Origin: JAGXLC01 sp041686375
Lineage (GTDB): Bacteria > Bacteroidota > Bacteroidia > Bacteroidales > UBA12077
Direction of reading: 5' to 3'
NCBI GenBank assembly: GCA_041686375.1
Contig: JAWLEB010000010.1
Coordinates: forward strand, 17,415-81,414
Length of the DNA stretch: 64,000 nucleotides
Shown: piece after piece, positions 19,001 to 26,361 of the stretch
Numbering within the stretch: the stretch's first letter is position 1
Layout of the letters: the number at the start of each line of letters is the position of its first letter
The notes under the pieces: model-generated
The model's database searches: none
What the model saw: only the letters and a program-made list of their open reading frames with translations
What the model was told of the DNA's origin: nothing
Position numbers and translations under genes: made by a program

Positions 19001-19848
19001 TCGATATGCTTTTCTTCTATAACTGTGTCACGATCAATAACAACTTCATTTCTTTCTATAGAAACTACTTCGCCTGTATCTTCATCAACAAAATCCTCAA
19101 CCCATGATCGCAGTACCCGTGCTGCTAAAGTACGACCAATAACCTTTGAAAGGTTCGGTTTTGATACTTTAACTTCATCTGCCAAATTAAATATTTCGAG
19201 CACATCTTTATCGCTTTCATAACCTATAGCACGCAGCAAGGTTGTAACGGGTAATTTCTTCTTCCTGTCAATATATGCATACATCACATTATTGACATCG
19301 GTTGCAAACTCAATCCAGGAACCCCTGAAAGGGATAATACGGGCGGAATAAAGTTTCGTCCCATTTGCATGGATACTTTGACCGAAAAATACGCCTGGTG
19401 ATCTATGGAGCTGGGAAACAATAACCCGCTCAGCGCCATTAATCACAAAAGAGCCCTTATCCGTCATATAGGGTACAGTTCCAAGATAGACATCCTGAAT
19501 AACTGTATCAAAATCTTCATGCTCGGGGTCTGTACAGTATAACTTTAATTTAGCTTTAAGCGGTACACTATAGGTTAAGCCTCGTTCAATACATTCTTCA
19601 ATAGTATACCTAGGTGGATCAACAGTATAATCTATAAATTCCAGCACAAAATTATTTCTTGTATCCGTTATAGGATAATTCTCCTGAAAGACTTGATATA
19701 AGCCTTCTTCTTTACGTTGTTCAGGAGTAGTGTCTAGCTGAAAAAAGTCTCTGAAAGATTTGAGCTGGATTTCTAAAAAATCGGGGTATGGTAACTGATT
19801 TTTTGTAGATGCGAAGCTGATCCTTTGATTATTTCTTTGTAATATCAT
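16030..19848 (-). CDS. rpoB: DNA-directed RNA polymerase beta subunit
   Basis: A 1272-residue RNA polymerase beta subunit. The rifampicin pocket reads QLSQFMDQTNPLAEVTHKRR followed by LSALGPGGLSRERAG, with Asp, His and Ser at the three main resistance positions (516, 526, 531 in E. coli numbers), so no common resistance change is present. The catalytic-region stretch HGNKGIISKVV and the carboxy-terminal GGQRFGEMEVWALEA clamp contacts are intact. A hairpin in the 110-base gap after rplL may set the rpoB level relative to ribosomal proteins. Confidence 0.98.
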   Translation of the reverse strand: MILQRNNQRISFASTKNQLPYPDFLEIQLKSFRDFFQLDTTPEQRKEEGLYQVFQENYPITDTRNNFVLEFIDYTVDPPRYTIEECIERGLTYSVPLKAKLKLYCTDPEHEDFDTVIQDVYLGTVPYMTDKGSFVINGAERVIVSQLHRSPGVFFGQSIHANGTKLYSARIIPFRGSWIEFATDVNNVMYAYIDRKKKLPVTTLLRAIGYESDKDVLEIFNLADEVKVSKPNLSKVIGRTLAARVLRSWVEDFVDEDTGEVVSIERNEVVIDRDTVIEEKHIDQIIDSGADTILLHREDHSQIDYAIIYNTLQKDPCNSEKEAVMQIYRQLRNAEPPDETTARDVIDKLFFSDTRYDLGEVGRYRLNRKLNLDTPIDTKTLTNDDIIEIIKYLIKLINSKTNVDDIDHLSNRRVRTVGEQLYNQFGVGLARMARTIRERMNVRDNEVFTPIDLINSKTLSSVINSFFGTNQLSQFMDQTNPLAEVTHKRRLSALGPGGLSRERAGFEVRDVHYTHYGRLCPIETPEGPNIGLISSLCVYAKINELGFIETPYRKVEAGKVDLTKNGAIYLSAEEEEAKMIAQANAKIGDDGAFKTNKVKARHDGDFPYTESSSVNLMDVAPNQIASIAASLIPFLEHNDANRALMGSNMMRQAVPLMKPDSPVVGTGLEGEVVRDSRLQILAERDGTIEYVDANEIVIRYEKTEKEQFVSFESEVKRYKLLKYHKTNQNTSVTLKPIVKKGEKVKKGQVLTEGYGTQEGELALGKNLKVAFMPWKGYNFEDAIVISENVVREDVFTSVHIEEHVMEVRDTKRGLEELTSDIPNVSEEATKDLDENGIIRIGAHVKPGDILIGKITPKGESDPSPEEKLLRAIFGDKAGDVKDASLKASPSLMGVIVDKKLFTRAVKDKKSKNSDKDKLEELDKEYGQQIDNLTNQLIDKLFVLVNGKTSQGVKDYYNAVVVPKGKKFTQKILQEIDYTNVSPKKWTTDKSKNEVIKTLLHNYNIQRRGIEAQLRREKYNISIGDELPTGIVQMAKVYIAKKRKIKVGDKLAGRHGNKGIISKVVRVEDMPFLEDGTPVDIVLNPLGVPSRMNLGQIYESVLGWAGEKLGMKFSTPIFDGATLEQINEYTEKAGLPAYGKTHLYDGGTGKKFDQPATVGVIYMLKLGHMVDDKIHARSIGPYSLITQQPLGGKAQFGGQRFGEMEVWALEAFGASSILQEMLTVKSDDVNGRARAYETIVKGDPLPVPGIPESFNVLLHELRGLGLSIKMEKE

Positions 19849-19903
19849 TCTACCAGGGAATTAAATGAACCTACCACAATATATAAATAGGAAAAAAAGG
19901 TAA

Positions 19904-19926
19904 AGAATCCTAGGGTATAGGATTCT
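19904..19926 (-). terminator. Hairpin between rplL and rpoB, probable attenuator
   Basis: A perfect nine-base-pair stem (AGAATCCTA with TAGGATTCT) closes a five-base loop. On the minus strand it is followed by TTTACC and seven T residues. It sits in the rplL-rpoB gap, where E. coli has a partial terminator that lowers rpoBC relative to rplJL transcription. Confidence 0.6.
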
Positions 19927-19958
19927 AAACCTATAAAATATTAGACTTTAACCGAATT

Positions 19959-20336
19959 CTATTTAAGTTCAACTTCTGCGCCGGCGTCTTCAAGTTTGGA
20001 TTTAAGTGATTCTGCGTCATCTTTAGAAACACCTTCCTGCACAGCCTTAGGCACAGAGTCTACTAGTTCTTTAGCTTCTTTAAGTCCAAGTCCGGTCAGT
20101 TCTTTAACTAACTTTACAATTTGTAGTTTAGCACCACCGGCCGATTTGAGGACTACATCAAATTCGGTCTGTTCTTTTGCACCTTCGCCTTCGTCTCCTC
20201 CAGCAGGACCTGCAGCTACTACAGGTGCAGAGGCTGGTTCAATGCCGTATTCGTCTTTCAATATGTCTGCTAGTTCGTTAACTTCTTTAACACTTAAGTT
20301 AACCAATTCTTCTGCAAGCGCTTTTAAATCTGCCAT
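19959..20336 (-). CDS. rplL: Ribosomal protein bL12 (L7/L12)
   Basis: A 125-residue L7/L12 stalk protein. The amino-terminal dimerisation part (LKALAEELVNLSVKEVNELA) is joined by an Ala/Gly/Glu hinge to the factor-binding domain (EFDVVLKSAGGAKLQIVKLVK, then LGLKEAKELVDSVPK). It recruits translation factors to the ribosome. It follows rplJ by 39 bases. Confidence 0.97.
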   Translation of the reverse strand: MADLKALAEELVNLSVKEVNELADILKDEYGIEPASAPVVAAGPAGGDEGEGAKEQTEFDVVLKSAGGAKLQIVKLVKELTGLGLKEAKELVDSVPKAVQEGVSKDDAESLKSKLEDAGAEVELK

Positions 20337-20375
20337 TGTTCTCTAAATTTTAATGAATTTAAATTTTGATTTTTT

Positions 20376-20897
20376 TTATTCTTCTTTTTCAGATAAAGTT
20401 TCTAAAACTCCAGCTAGGATGTGGCTACTCGATTTCAATCCTGAAATCACATCATTCATAGGTGATTGTAATTGATATATAAGGTCACCAATAAGCTCTT
20501 CTTTAGATTTAATTTCGGATAATGCTTCTAATTTATCATCTCCGATATAAATAGATTCCTCAACATAAGCACCTTTAAGGACAGGTTTCTCATGCTTCTT
20601 ACGAAATTCTTTAATAATCTTTGCAGGAGCATTTCCTTTTTCGGTTAAAATTACAGAAATAGGTCCTTTTATTATATCATACAACTCGTCAACTTCTACA
20701 TCAACTTTATCTAATGCTCTTTTTAGCAAAGTATTTTTCACCACTTTCATTTTCAAGTCATTTTCAAAACATTTTCTTCGAAGGCTTACAGTCTCCTCTG
20801 CATTTAAGCCAGAAGTATCTGCAAGATAAAAGTGGGTAGAATTTTGTATATCTTCAACAAGTGAATTGACTACTTGTTCTTTTTCGTCACGTTTCAT
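20376..20897 (-). CDS. rplJ: Ribosomal protein uL10
   Basis: A 173-residue L10, the stalk base that holds L7/L12 dimers. The opening MKRDEKEQVVNSLVEDIQ, VVKNTLLKRAL near residue 55 and the carboxy-terminal L12-binding helix (LAGVLETLSEKEE) are typical. It lies 30 bases after rplA; that gap is too short for the long L10 leader used in gamma-proteobacteria. Confidence 0.96.
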   Translation of the reverse strand: MKRDEKEQVVNSLVEDIQNSTHFYLADTSGLNAEETVSLRRKCFENDLKMKVVKNTLLKRALDKVDVEVDELYDIIKGPISVILTEKGNAPAKIIKEFRKKHEKPVLKGAYVEESIYIGDDKLEALSEIKSKEELIGDLIYQLQSPMNDVISGLKSSSHILAGVLETLSEKEE

Positions 20898-20927
20898 AAA
20901 GCTATTGTTTCTTTAAAAGTTAAAATG

Positions 20928-21629
20928 CTAAACCGCTTTTCTAAAATCACTGGGGTCTATTTTTATTCCCGGACTCATAGTGCTGGATAAGGTCACACTT
21001 TTAATATAAGTACCTTTAGCAGCAGAAGGCTTAAGTTTTCTTATTGTATTTAAGAATTCCCTTGCATTCTCATAAATTTTCCTTGATTCAAAAGATACTT
21101 TTCCGAGTGAAGTATGTATAATTCCGTACTTATCCACTTTAAAATCAATTTTACCCTTTTTAATTTCCTCAACTGCTTGTCCTATATTATCTGTCACAGT
21201 TCCACTTTTAGGGTTTGGCATCAGGCCCCTGGGTCCAAGAATTTTCCCCAAAGGTCCTACTTTAGGCATAACAGATGGTGTTGTTATAACTACATCCATA
21301 TCTGTCCAGCCTTCTTTTATTTTATTGATATATTCATCCAACCCAACATAATCGGCTCCCGCAGTTTTTGCTTCATCTTCTTTATCTGCGGTACATAAAA
21401 CAAGCACTTTTTTAGTTTTTCCCGTGCCATGCGGCAAAGTAACGATACCCCGAACCATTTGATTTGGTTTTCTGGGGTCTACTCCCAGTCGCACATCGAT
21501 ATCAACAGAGGCATCAAAATTCGTTTTCGTTATTTCTTTAATCAGGGTGGAAGCTTCTTCCAACCTGTATAACTGATTTTTATCGAATTTTTCTAAAACC
21601 TCTTTTTTCTTTTTAGTTAATTTCGCCAT
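20928..21629 (-). CDS. rplA: Ribosomal protein uL1
   Basis: A 233-residue L1, which binds 23S rRNA at the mobile L1 stalk next to the E site and in many bacteria represses its own operon. Family motifs are DVRLGVDPRKPNQMVRG, LPHGTGKTKKVLV and VGPLGKILGPRGLMPNPKSG. It lies 17 bases after rplK. Confidence 0.97.
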   Translation of the reverse strand: MAKLTKKKKEVLEKFDKNQLYRLEEASTLIKEITKTNFDASVDIDVRLGVDPRKPNQMVRGIVTLPHGTGKTKKVLVLCTADKEDEAKTAGADYVGLDEYINKIKEGWTDMDVVITTPSVMPKVGPLGKILGPRGLMPNPKSGTVTDNIGQAVEEIKKGKIDFKVDKYGIIHTSLGKVSFESRKIYENAREFLNTIRKLKPSAAKGTYIKSVTLSSTMSPGIKIDPSDFRKAV

Positions 21630-21646
21630 TGTTATTTGGATTATTT

Positions 21647-22090
21647 TTATTCGTTGACGGGAAATTTCCCTTTTACAGTAATACCCATGCTCCGTGCAGT
21701 CCCTGCAACCATTTTCATAGCTGATTCAATGGTAAAAGCATTCAAATCTTCCATTTTATCTTCAGCAATTTCCTTAACTTGTTTCCAGGTTATAGCCCCA
21801 ACTTTTTCTTTATTGGGTTCGGAAGATCCACCCTTCAGTTTTGCTTTTTCCAAAAGTTGTACCGGAGCAGGAGGAGTCTTCGTAACAAATTCAAATGACT
21901 TATCCGAGTAAACGGTTATTATAGCAGGTATAACTTTCCCTGCTCTATCCTGAGTTTTAGCATTAAACTGCTTACAAAACTCCATGATATTAACACCTTT
22001 AGCACCTAAAGCCGGTCCAACAGGCGGAGATGGATTTGCTTGACCACCTCGTATTTGTAACTTAATAACTCCTTCAACTTTTTTCGCCAT
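21647..22090 (-). CDS. rplK: Ribosomal protein uL11
   Basis: A 147-residue L11 that binds the GTPase-associated centre of 23S rRNA. It has the signature IRGGQANPSPPVGPALGAKG and KTPPAPVQLLEKA. It follows nusG by 18 bases in the conserved secE-nusG-rplKAJL-rpoBC order. Confidence 0.97.
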   Translation of the reverse strand: MAKKVEGVIKLQIRGGQANPSPPVGPALGAKGVNIMEFCKQFNAKTQDRAGKVIPAIITVYSDKSFEFVTKTPPAPVQLLEKAKLKGGSSEPNKEKVGAITWKQVKEIAEDKMEDLNAFTIESAMKMVAGTARSMGITVKGKFPVNE

Positions 22091-22108
22091 AACTTTTTTT
22101 ACTTAAAA

Positions 22109-22654
22109 TTATTCTTTTTCAACTTGCATAAAACTAAGTTCCAGCGGAGTCTTTCTACCAAAGATTTTAACCATTACTTTAAGCTTTTTCTTTTCTTCAT
22201 TAACCTCTTCGATAACTCCGTTAAAATTATTAAATGGTCCGTCAATGACTTTCACTGTTTCACCCACATAAAAAGGCACGTTAAGTTCTTCATCGCTATC
22301 AGCTAACTCATCAACTTTTCCAAGGATTCTATTCACTTCCGATTTTCGCAGAGGTGTTGGTTCTTTTCCTTCAGCCCGCAGAAAACCTATCACATTTGGC
22401 AAATTTTCCAAATAATGTTGAATATCATTAACCAATGCAGCTTCAACTAAAACATAACCAGGAAAGAAATTTCTTTCTTTACTGATTTTTTTGCCGTTAC
22501 GTATCTGATAAACTTTCTCCGTAGGAATAAGAACCTGAGAAACGTAATCCTCAAGTTTACCTTTAGCAATTTCCGTTTCGAGATACTGTTTTACTTGCTT
22601 TTCTTTCCCTCCTATAGCTCTCAATACGTACCATTTCTTTTCTTGCTCACTCAT
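22109..22654 (-). CDS. nusG: Transcription termination/antitermination factor NusG
   Basis: A 181-residue NusG. The NGN domain (KKWYVLRAIGGKEKQVKQYL, FFPGYVLVEA, VIGFLRAEG) is followed by a KOW domain (VGETVKVIDGPFNNFNGVIEEV). It binds RNA polymerase and, through the KOW domain, Rho or the ribosome. It lies 18 bases after secE. Confidence 0.97.
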   Translation of the reverse strand: MSEQEKKWYVLRAIGGKEKQVKQYLETEIAKGKLEDYVSQVLIPTEKVYQIRNGKKISKERNFFPGYVLVEAALVNDIQHYLENLPNVIGFLRAEGKEPTPLRKSEVNRILGKVDELADSDEELNVPFYVGETVKVIDGPFNNFNGVIEEVNEEKKKLKVMVKIFGRKTPLELSFMQVEKE

Positions 22655-22672
22655 TTTCCGAACCTGCTTACG

Positions 22673-22864
22673 TTAATAAAACATACTATAAACAAAATCC
22701 ATTACATTTCTAAAAGAGAAATCCATAATGAATACAATCAAAGCAATAATTAAGGAAGCAACCATTACGACAACTGCACTTCTTTGCAGTTCACTCCATG
22801 TTGGCCAGGAGACTTTATGTACCAGCTCATTATAGGAATCTTGTAAATATGTTTTAATTTTCAT
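22673..22864 (-). CDS. secE: Preprotein translocase subunit SecE
   Basis: A 63-residue short SecE with one membrane helix. The conserved amphipathic part ELVHKVSWPTWSELQRS is followed by the hydrophobic segment VVVMVASLIIALIVFIMDF. It clamps SecY in the translocon. Directly downstream of tRNA-Trp in transcription order. Confidence 0.95.
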   Translation of the reverse strand: MKIKTYLQDSYNELVHKVSWPTWSELQRSAVVVMVASLIIALIVFIMDFSFRNVMDFVYSMFY

Positions 22865-22880
22865 TTTTAATAATATTTAG

Positions 22881-22953
22881 CACGGGTGGTAAGACTCGAA
22901 CTCACGACCGGCGGTTTTGGAGACCGCTGCTCTACCAACTGAGCTACACCCGT
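22881..22953 (-). tRNA. tRNA-Trp (anticodon CCA)
   Basis: A complete 73-base cloverleaf: acceptor ACGGGTG pairing with CACCCGT, D stem GCTC/GAGC, anticodon stem GCGGT/ACCGC with loop CTCCAAA giving anticodon CCA, and T stem GTGAG/CTTAC. The 3' CCA is not encoded. It lies between tuf and secE, the usual place in this operon. Confidence 0.97.
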
Positions 22954-22965
22954 GTATAAGAATAT

Positions 22966-23002
22966 TTTTGGGATACCTCGTTATGAACGAAAAATCCCAA
23001 AA
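22966..23002 (-). terminator. Hairpin after tuf, possible processing or weak termination site
   Basis: TTTTGGGAT (22966-22974) pairs with ATCCCAAAA (22994-23002), with a further short CGTT/AACG pair inside. No clean T run follows on the minus strand and tRNA-Trp comes next, so it may be an RNA-processing element instead of a full terminator. Confidence 0.45.
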
Positions 23003-23012
23003 TTTTATTATA

Positions 23013-24200
23013 CTATTCAACAATCTCAGTTACCTGTCCTGCACCTACAGTTCTTCCACCTTCACGTATAGCGAAACGTAATCCAATATTCAATGCAACC
23101 GGATAGATTAATTCAACAGTCATTGTTACATTGTCACCAGGCATTACCATTTCAGTACCTTCAGGCAACTGGACAGTGCCAGTAACGTCCATTGTACGGA
23201 TGTAAAACTGAGGTCTGTATTCATTATGAAATGGAGTATGTCGACCACCTTCTTCTTTTTTCAGAACATAAACCTCTCCTTTAAACTTAGTATGAGGTGT
23301 AATTGAGCCAGGTCGTGCAATGACCATACCTCGCTTAACATCATCTTTATTAACACCCCTTAGTAACAGGCCTACGTTATCACCGGCTTCACCTTCGTCA
23401 AGGATTTTCCTGAACATTTCTACACCAGTAACAACGGTTTTTTTCTTTTCAGCGCCAAGACCGATCATCTCAACTTCCTCCCCCGTTTTAACGACACCAG
23501 TTTCTATTCTACCGGTAGCTACAGTACCACGTCCCGTAATAGAAAATACGTCTTCTACGGGCATTAAGAAAGCTTTTTCTTTATCTCTCATGGGTACAGG
23601 TATGTAGTCATCAACTGCATTCATAAGTTCCATTACCTTCTCAACCCATTTTTCTTCACCATTTAAAGCACCGAGAGCTGATCCGTGGATAACGGGAGCA
23701 TTTTCACCATCGAATTCATAAAAATCCAATAATTCACGAACTTCCATATCAACCAGTTCAAGCAGCTCTGGGTCATCTACCAAATCAACTTTATTAAGGA
23801 AAGTAACAATTTTTGGTACGTTCACCTGACGTGCGAGCAGGATATGTTCTCTGGTTTGTGGCATTGGTCCGTCTGTACCAGCCACAACAAGTATAGCACC
23901 ATCCATTTGAGCTGCACCAGTAACCATATTCTTAACATAGTCAGAGTGACCAGGGCAGTCAACGTGTGCGTAGTGACGTTTTTCCGTTTGATATTCAACG
24001 TGCGCTGAATTAATAGTAACACCTCTTTCTTTTTCTTCAGGTGCATTATCGATAGAATCGAAGGATCTAACTTCAGAAAGACCTTTTTCAGCTAAAATTT
24101 TAGTAATAGCTGCGGTCAGGGTAGTTTTTCCGTGATCAACGTGACCTATCGTACCGATATTTACGTGTTCTTTCGATCGCTCAAATTTTTCTTTTGCCAT
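23013..24200 (-). CDS. tuf: Translation elongation factor Tu
   Basis: A 395-residue EF-Tu. GTPase motifs are GHVDHGKTTL (P loop, residues about 19-28), DCPGHSDYVKNM (G3) and FLNKVDLVDD (G4). The carboxy-terminal barrel domains end in RFAIREGGRTVGAGQVTEI. It delivers aminoacyl-tRNA to the ribosome. It sits between four tRNA genes upstream and tRNA-Trp downstream, all on one strand. Confidence 0.98.
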   Translation of the reverse strand: MAKEKFERSKEHVNIGTIGHVDHGKTTLTAAITKILAEKGLSEVRSFDSIDNAPEEKERGVTINSAHVEYQTEKRHYAHVDCPGHSDYVKNMVTGAAQMDGAILVVAGTDGPMPQTREHILLARQVNVPKIVTFLNKVDLVDDPELLELVDMEVRELLDFYEFDGENAPVIHGSALGALNGEEKWVEKVMELMNAVDDYIPVPMRDKEKAFLMPVEDVFSITGRGTVATGRIETGVVKTGEEVEMIGLGAEKKKTVVTGVEMFRKILDEGEAGDNVGLLLRGVNKDDVKRGMVIARPGSITPHTKFKGEVYVLKKEEGGRHTPFHNEYRPQFYIRTMDVTGTVQLPEGTEMVMPGDNVTMTVELIYPVALNIGLRFAIREGGRTVGAGQVTEIVE

Positions 24201-24283
24201 AGCTTCAAATATTAAATTTACGATTTGGTTTAATTTTTTCTAAATTAGTTGTTATATATATGAAAAATATAGCCAAAGGTTCG

Positions 24284-24355
24284 AGCCAATGACGGGATTT
24301 GAACCCGTGACCTCTTCCTTACCAAGGAAGCGCTCTACCCCTGAGCTACATCGGC
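24284..24355 (-). tRNA. tRNA-Thr (anticodon GGT)
   Basis: 72 bases: acceptor GCCGATG with CATTGGC (one G-U pair), D stem GCTC/GAGC, anticodon stem CTTCC/GGAAG with loop TTGGTAA giving GGT, T stem ACGGG/CCCGT. No encoded CCA. Confidence 0.96.
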
Positions 24356-24363
24356 AAAAATAG

Positions 24364-24436
24364 AGCGGGAGACGGAACTCGAATCCGCGACCCTCAGCTT
24401 GGAAGGCTGATGCTCTACCAACTGAGCTACTCCCGC
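24364..24436 (-). tRNA. tRNA-Gly (anticodon TCC)
   Basis: 73 bases: acceptor GCGGGAG with CTCCCGC, anticodon stem TCAGC/GCTGA with loop CTTCCAA giving TCC, T stem GCGGA/TCCGT. No encoded CCA. Eight bases separate it from tRNA-Thr(GGT). Confidence 0.96.
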
Positions 24437-24446
24437 TTGTAGCCTG

Positions 24447-24529
24447 TGGGGAGGGCAGGATTCGAACCTACGAAGGCATACGCCAGCAGATTTACAGTCT
24501 GCCCCAGTTGGCCACTTTGGTACCTCCCC
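24447..24529 (-). tRNA. tRNA-Tyr (anticodon GTA)
   Basis: 83 bases with the long variable arm of a class II tRNA: acceptor GGGGAGG with CCTCCCC, anticodon stem GCAGA/TCTGC with loop CTGTAAA giving GTA. Discriminator A, no encoded CCA. Confidence 0.96.
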
Positions 24530-24536
24530 TAAAAGG

Positions 24537-24611
24537 AGCCGATGGAGGGATTCGAACCCACGGCCTGCTGATTACAAATCAGCTGCTCTAGACCAACTGA
24601 GCTACATCGGC
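24537..24611 (-). tRNA. tRNA-Thr (anticodon TGT)
   Basis: 75 bases: acceptor GCCGATG with CATCGGC, anticodon stem GCTGA/TCAGC with loop TTTGTAA giving TGT, T stem GTGGG/CCCTC-type pairing. It is the first gene after the promoter at 24665-24694. Confidence 0.96.
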
Positions 24612-24664
24612 ATTTTTATAAATAAATATAACAAAGAACTTTTCAAAATCAGAAAATCGGTTCG

Positions 24665-24694
24665 CAAAGGTATATATTTTATTTATCTTACAAA
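24665..24694 (-). promoter_or_regulatory. Consensus Bacteroidota promoter for the tRNA-tuf operon
   Basis: On the minus strand TTTG (24694-24691) is followed after 18 bases by TACCTTTG (24672-24665), a perfect match to TTTG / TAnnTTTG. The predicted start of transcription is near 24658, about 45 bases before tRNA-Thr(TGT). It is the clearest promoter in the window and should drive the tRNAs, tuf and possibly secE-nusG onwards. Confidence 0.75.
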
Positions 24695-24720
24695 ATATAT
24701 TCTCTGATTTTTTTATAAAT

Positions 24721-25020
24721 TTATTTCCCTCTTTGTTTATCCTTCCGTTTTTTAAGCTGTTTTTCTAAAGCCGTGACGGAGGCATCTGTAGATTCTTCAA
24801 AGCTATCACCCTGCTTCTTAGCAAATAAATCACTACCCGGTATTTGCAGTTTTATCTCCGAAATTTTGTTTTCCGGACTCTGGGTTTTCTCCACTTTAAG
24901 AAAAACTTCGGCGCTAATGATATTGTCATAGAACTGATCTAGTTTACTCACTTTATTTTCAATAAAGTCTTCGAGCTTCTTATCAGCGTCAAAATGAACA
25001 GAATGAATTTTAATATCCAT
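24721..25020 (-). CDS. hpf: Ribosome hibernation promoting factor, short form
   Basis: A 99-residue HPF/RaiA-family protein (MDIKIHSVHFDADKKLEDFIE, then EVFLKVEKTQSPENKISEIKL, and a basic tail). Short HPF binds the 30S subunit and promotes inactive ribosome dimers in slow growth. It is 18 bases after the xer gene in the rpsU-xer-hpf order, so expression with translation genes is expected. Confidence 0.9.
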   Translation of the reverse strand: MDIKIHSVHFDADKKLEDFIENKVSKLDQFYDNIISAEVFLKVEKTQSPENKISEIKLQIPGSDLFAKKQGDSFEESTDASVTALEKQLKKRKDKQRGK

Positions 25021-25038
25021 ATTTTAATCCTCCGTATT

Positions 25039-25929
25039 TTAATGTCTTGGATGAGCTTGTTTATAAACTTTTTTTAACTTTTCAAATGTAGTATGTGTAT
25101 AAATTTGGGTAGCTGACAAATTTGCATGTCCCAGAATCTCCTTGATTGCATTAAGGTCTGCTCCATGGTTTAACATATGTGTTGCAAAAGTGTGTCGCAA
25201 AACGTGAGGGCTTCTTTTCTCCATCGTTGTGATCATACTTAAATACTTCTTCACTACTCTATAAACAAATTTATCATATAATTTTTTACCTTTATCGGTT
25301 AGGAGGAGATATTTTTCCTCTAAAGCAGGAAAGGTCAAATCTCTTATTTGTTTATATCTTCTTATCAATTTTGTCAATTCGCTGGCAATAGGAACGAACC
25401 TTTCTTTCCTTCGCTTACCAACTATCTTAATCTGATGTTGTTCAAAGTCTATATCCAAAGATTTTATATTTATCAGTTCAGACAATCGTATCCCTGTTTG
25501 ATATAAAAGCTCAATAATGAGTTTATCCCGAAGGCCTGAAAAATCGTTGCCAAAGTGATTTGTATCCAAGAGCAGATTCATATGATCCTCATCTACAAAA
25601 TGAGGTAATTTTCGGGAAATTTTTGGCAGATATATCTTAGATACTGGATTCCCCTTTATCTCCCCCTGCATGCTCAAATACTTAAAATATGCTTTTAAGG
25701 CAGAAAATTTTCTGTTAATGGTACGATCGGAGCGTTGCTCCTCAAGCAATTTTATTAACCATTTCCGGATTAAACTTTCAACTGCCTTACTATCAAGAAC
25801 TTGATTTGAATATCCTTGATCTTTCAGGTAATTAAAAAATTGATTCAAATCATTGACATAAGCACGAATCGTATGATCAGAATATCGCCGTTCATACCTA
25901 AGATATTTAACAAAATCGTCCCTGAACAT
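25039..25929 (-). CDS. Tyrosine recombinase XerC/XerD
   Basis: A 296-residue tyrosine recombinase with an amino-terminal SAM-like core-binding domain (FVKYLRYERRYSDHTIRAYVNDL) and the catalytic domain. Catalytic residues are visible: Arg in TGIRLSELI, His and Arg in SPHVLRHTFATHML, the second His in LGHANLSATQIYTH, and the Tyr of IYTH. It belongs to the chromosomal Xer family that resolves dimers at dif, and its place between rpsU and hpf argues for a housekeeping role, not a mobile-element integrase. Whether it is XerC or XerD cannot be set from sequence alone. Confidence 0.9.
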   Translation of the reverse strand: MFRDDFVKYLRYERRYSDHTIRAYVNDLNQFFNYLKDQGYSNQVLDSKAVESLIRKWLIKLLEEQRSDRTINRKFSALKAYFKYLSMQGEIKGNPVSKIYLPKISRKLPHFVDEDHMNLLLDTNHFGNDFSGLRDKLIIELLYQTGIRLSELINIKSLDIDFEQHQIKIVGKRRKERFVPIASELTKLIRRYKQIRDLTFPALEEKYLLLTDKGKKLYDKFVYRVVKKYLSMITTMEKRSPHVLRHTFATHMLNHGADLNAIKEILGHANLSATQIYTHTTFEKLKKVYKQAHPRH

Positions 25930-25987
25930 AAGGATAATATTGAAGTATAAATACTCTAACAGTAGAAAATAAAAGTACAGAAATTTC

Positions 25988-26182
25988 TTATGATTCGTCG
26001 TCTTCCTGTAACTTCTGTCTGTAAATAGCTTTCTTTTTCTCTTCCCTTCTTTGCATAGAAGGCTTTGTATAGGCCTGTCTTTCGCGCAATTCTTTAATCA
26101 CTCCTGTTTTTTCAAATTTTCTTTTAAATTTTTTTAGTGCTCTTTCAATGTTTTCACCATCTTTTACTTGAACTACTATCAT
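25988..26182 (-). CDS. rpsU: Ribosomal protein bS21
   Basis: A 64-residue S21 (MIVVQVKDGENIERALKKFK, then RREEKKKAIYRQK and an acidic tail). The start at 26182 is set by a strong Shine-Dalgarno directly upstream; a longer frame from a TTG at 26194 would run through that site. In Bacteroidota S21 takes part in masking the anti-Shine-Dalgarno end of 16S rRNA. It opens the rpsU-xer-hpf unit. Confidence 0.95.
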   Translation of the reverse strand: MIVVQVKDGENIERALKKFKRKFEKTGVIKELRERQAYTKPSMQRREEKKKAIYRQKLQEDDES

Positions 26183-26186
26183 ATTT

Positions 26187-26192
26187 ACCTCC
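26187..26192 (-). promoter_or_regulatory. Strong Shine-Dalgarno of rpsU
   Basis: GGAGGT on the minus strand lies four bases before the rpsU ATG. Such sites are rare in this window. A Shine-Dalgarno on rpsU has been linked in Bacteroidota to autoregulation: ribosomes lacking S21 expose their anti-Shine-Dalgarno and translate rpsU. Confidence 0.85.
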
Positions 26193-26361
26193 AATTTTTT
26201 ATGAGCCGCAAATCTATTAAATTAATCTGATTTTTCGACAACTATCTTCATGAAAATTAAGACGAAAAATATATTTTATTATTATTGCCTATAAAACAAA
26301 ATCTTACAAGCCAATCATTTTTAAATTTACAAAAAAAATTTTCGTACTTCAAGATTGAATA

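Noticed and set aside
25039..25929. Xer recombinase as a phage or island integrase
   Set aside because: It sits in the housekeeping rpsU-xer-hpf unit with no attachment repeats or mobile genes nearby.
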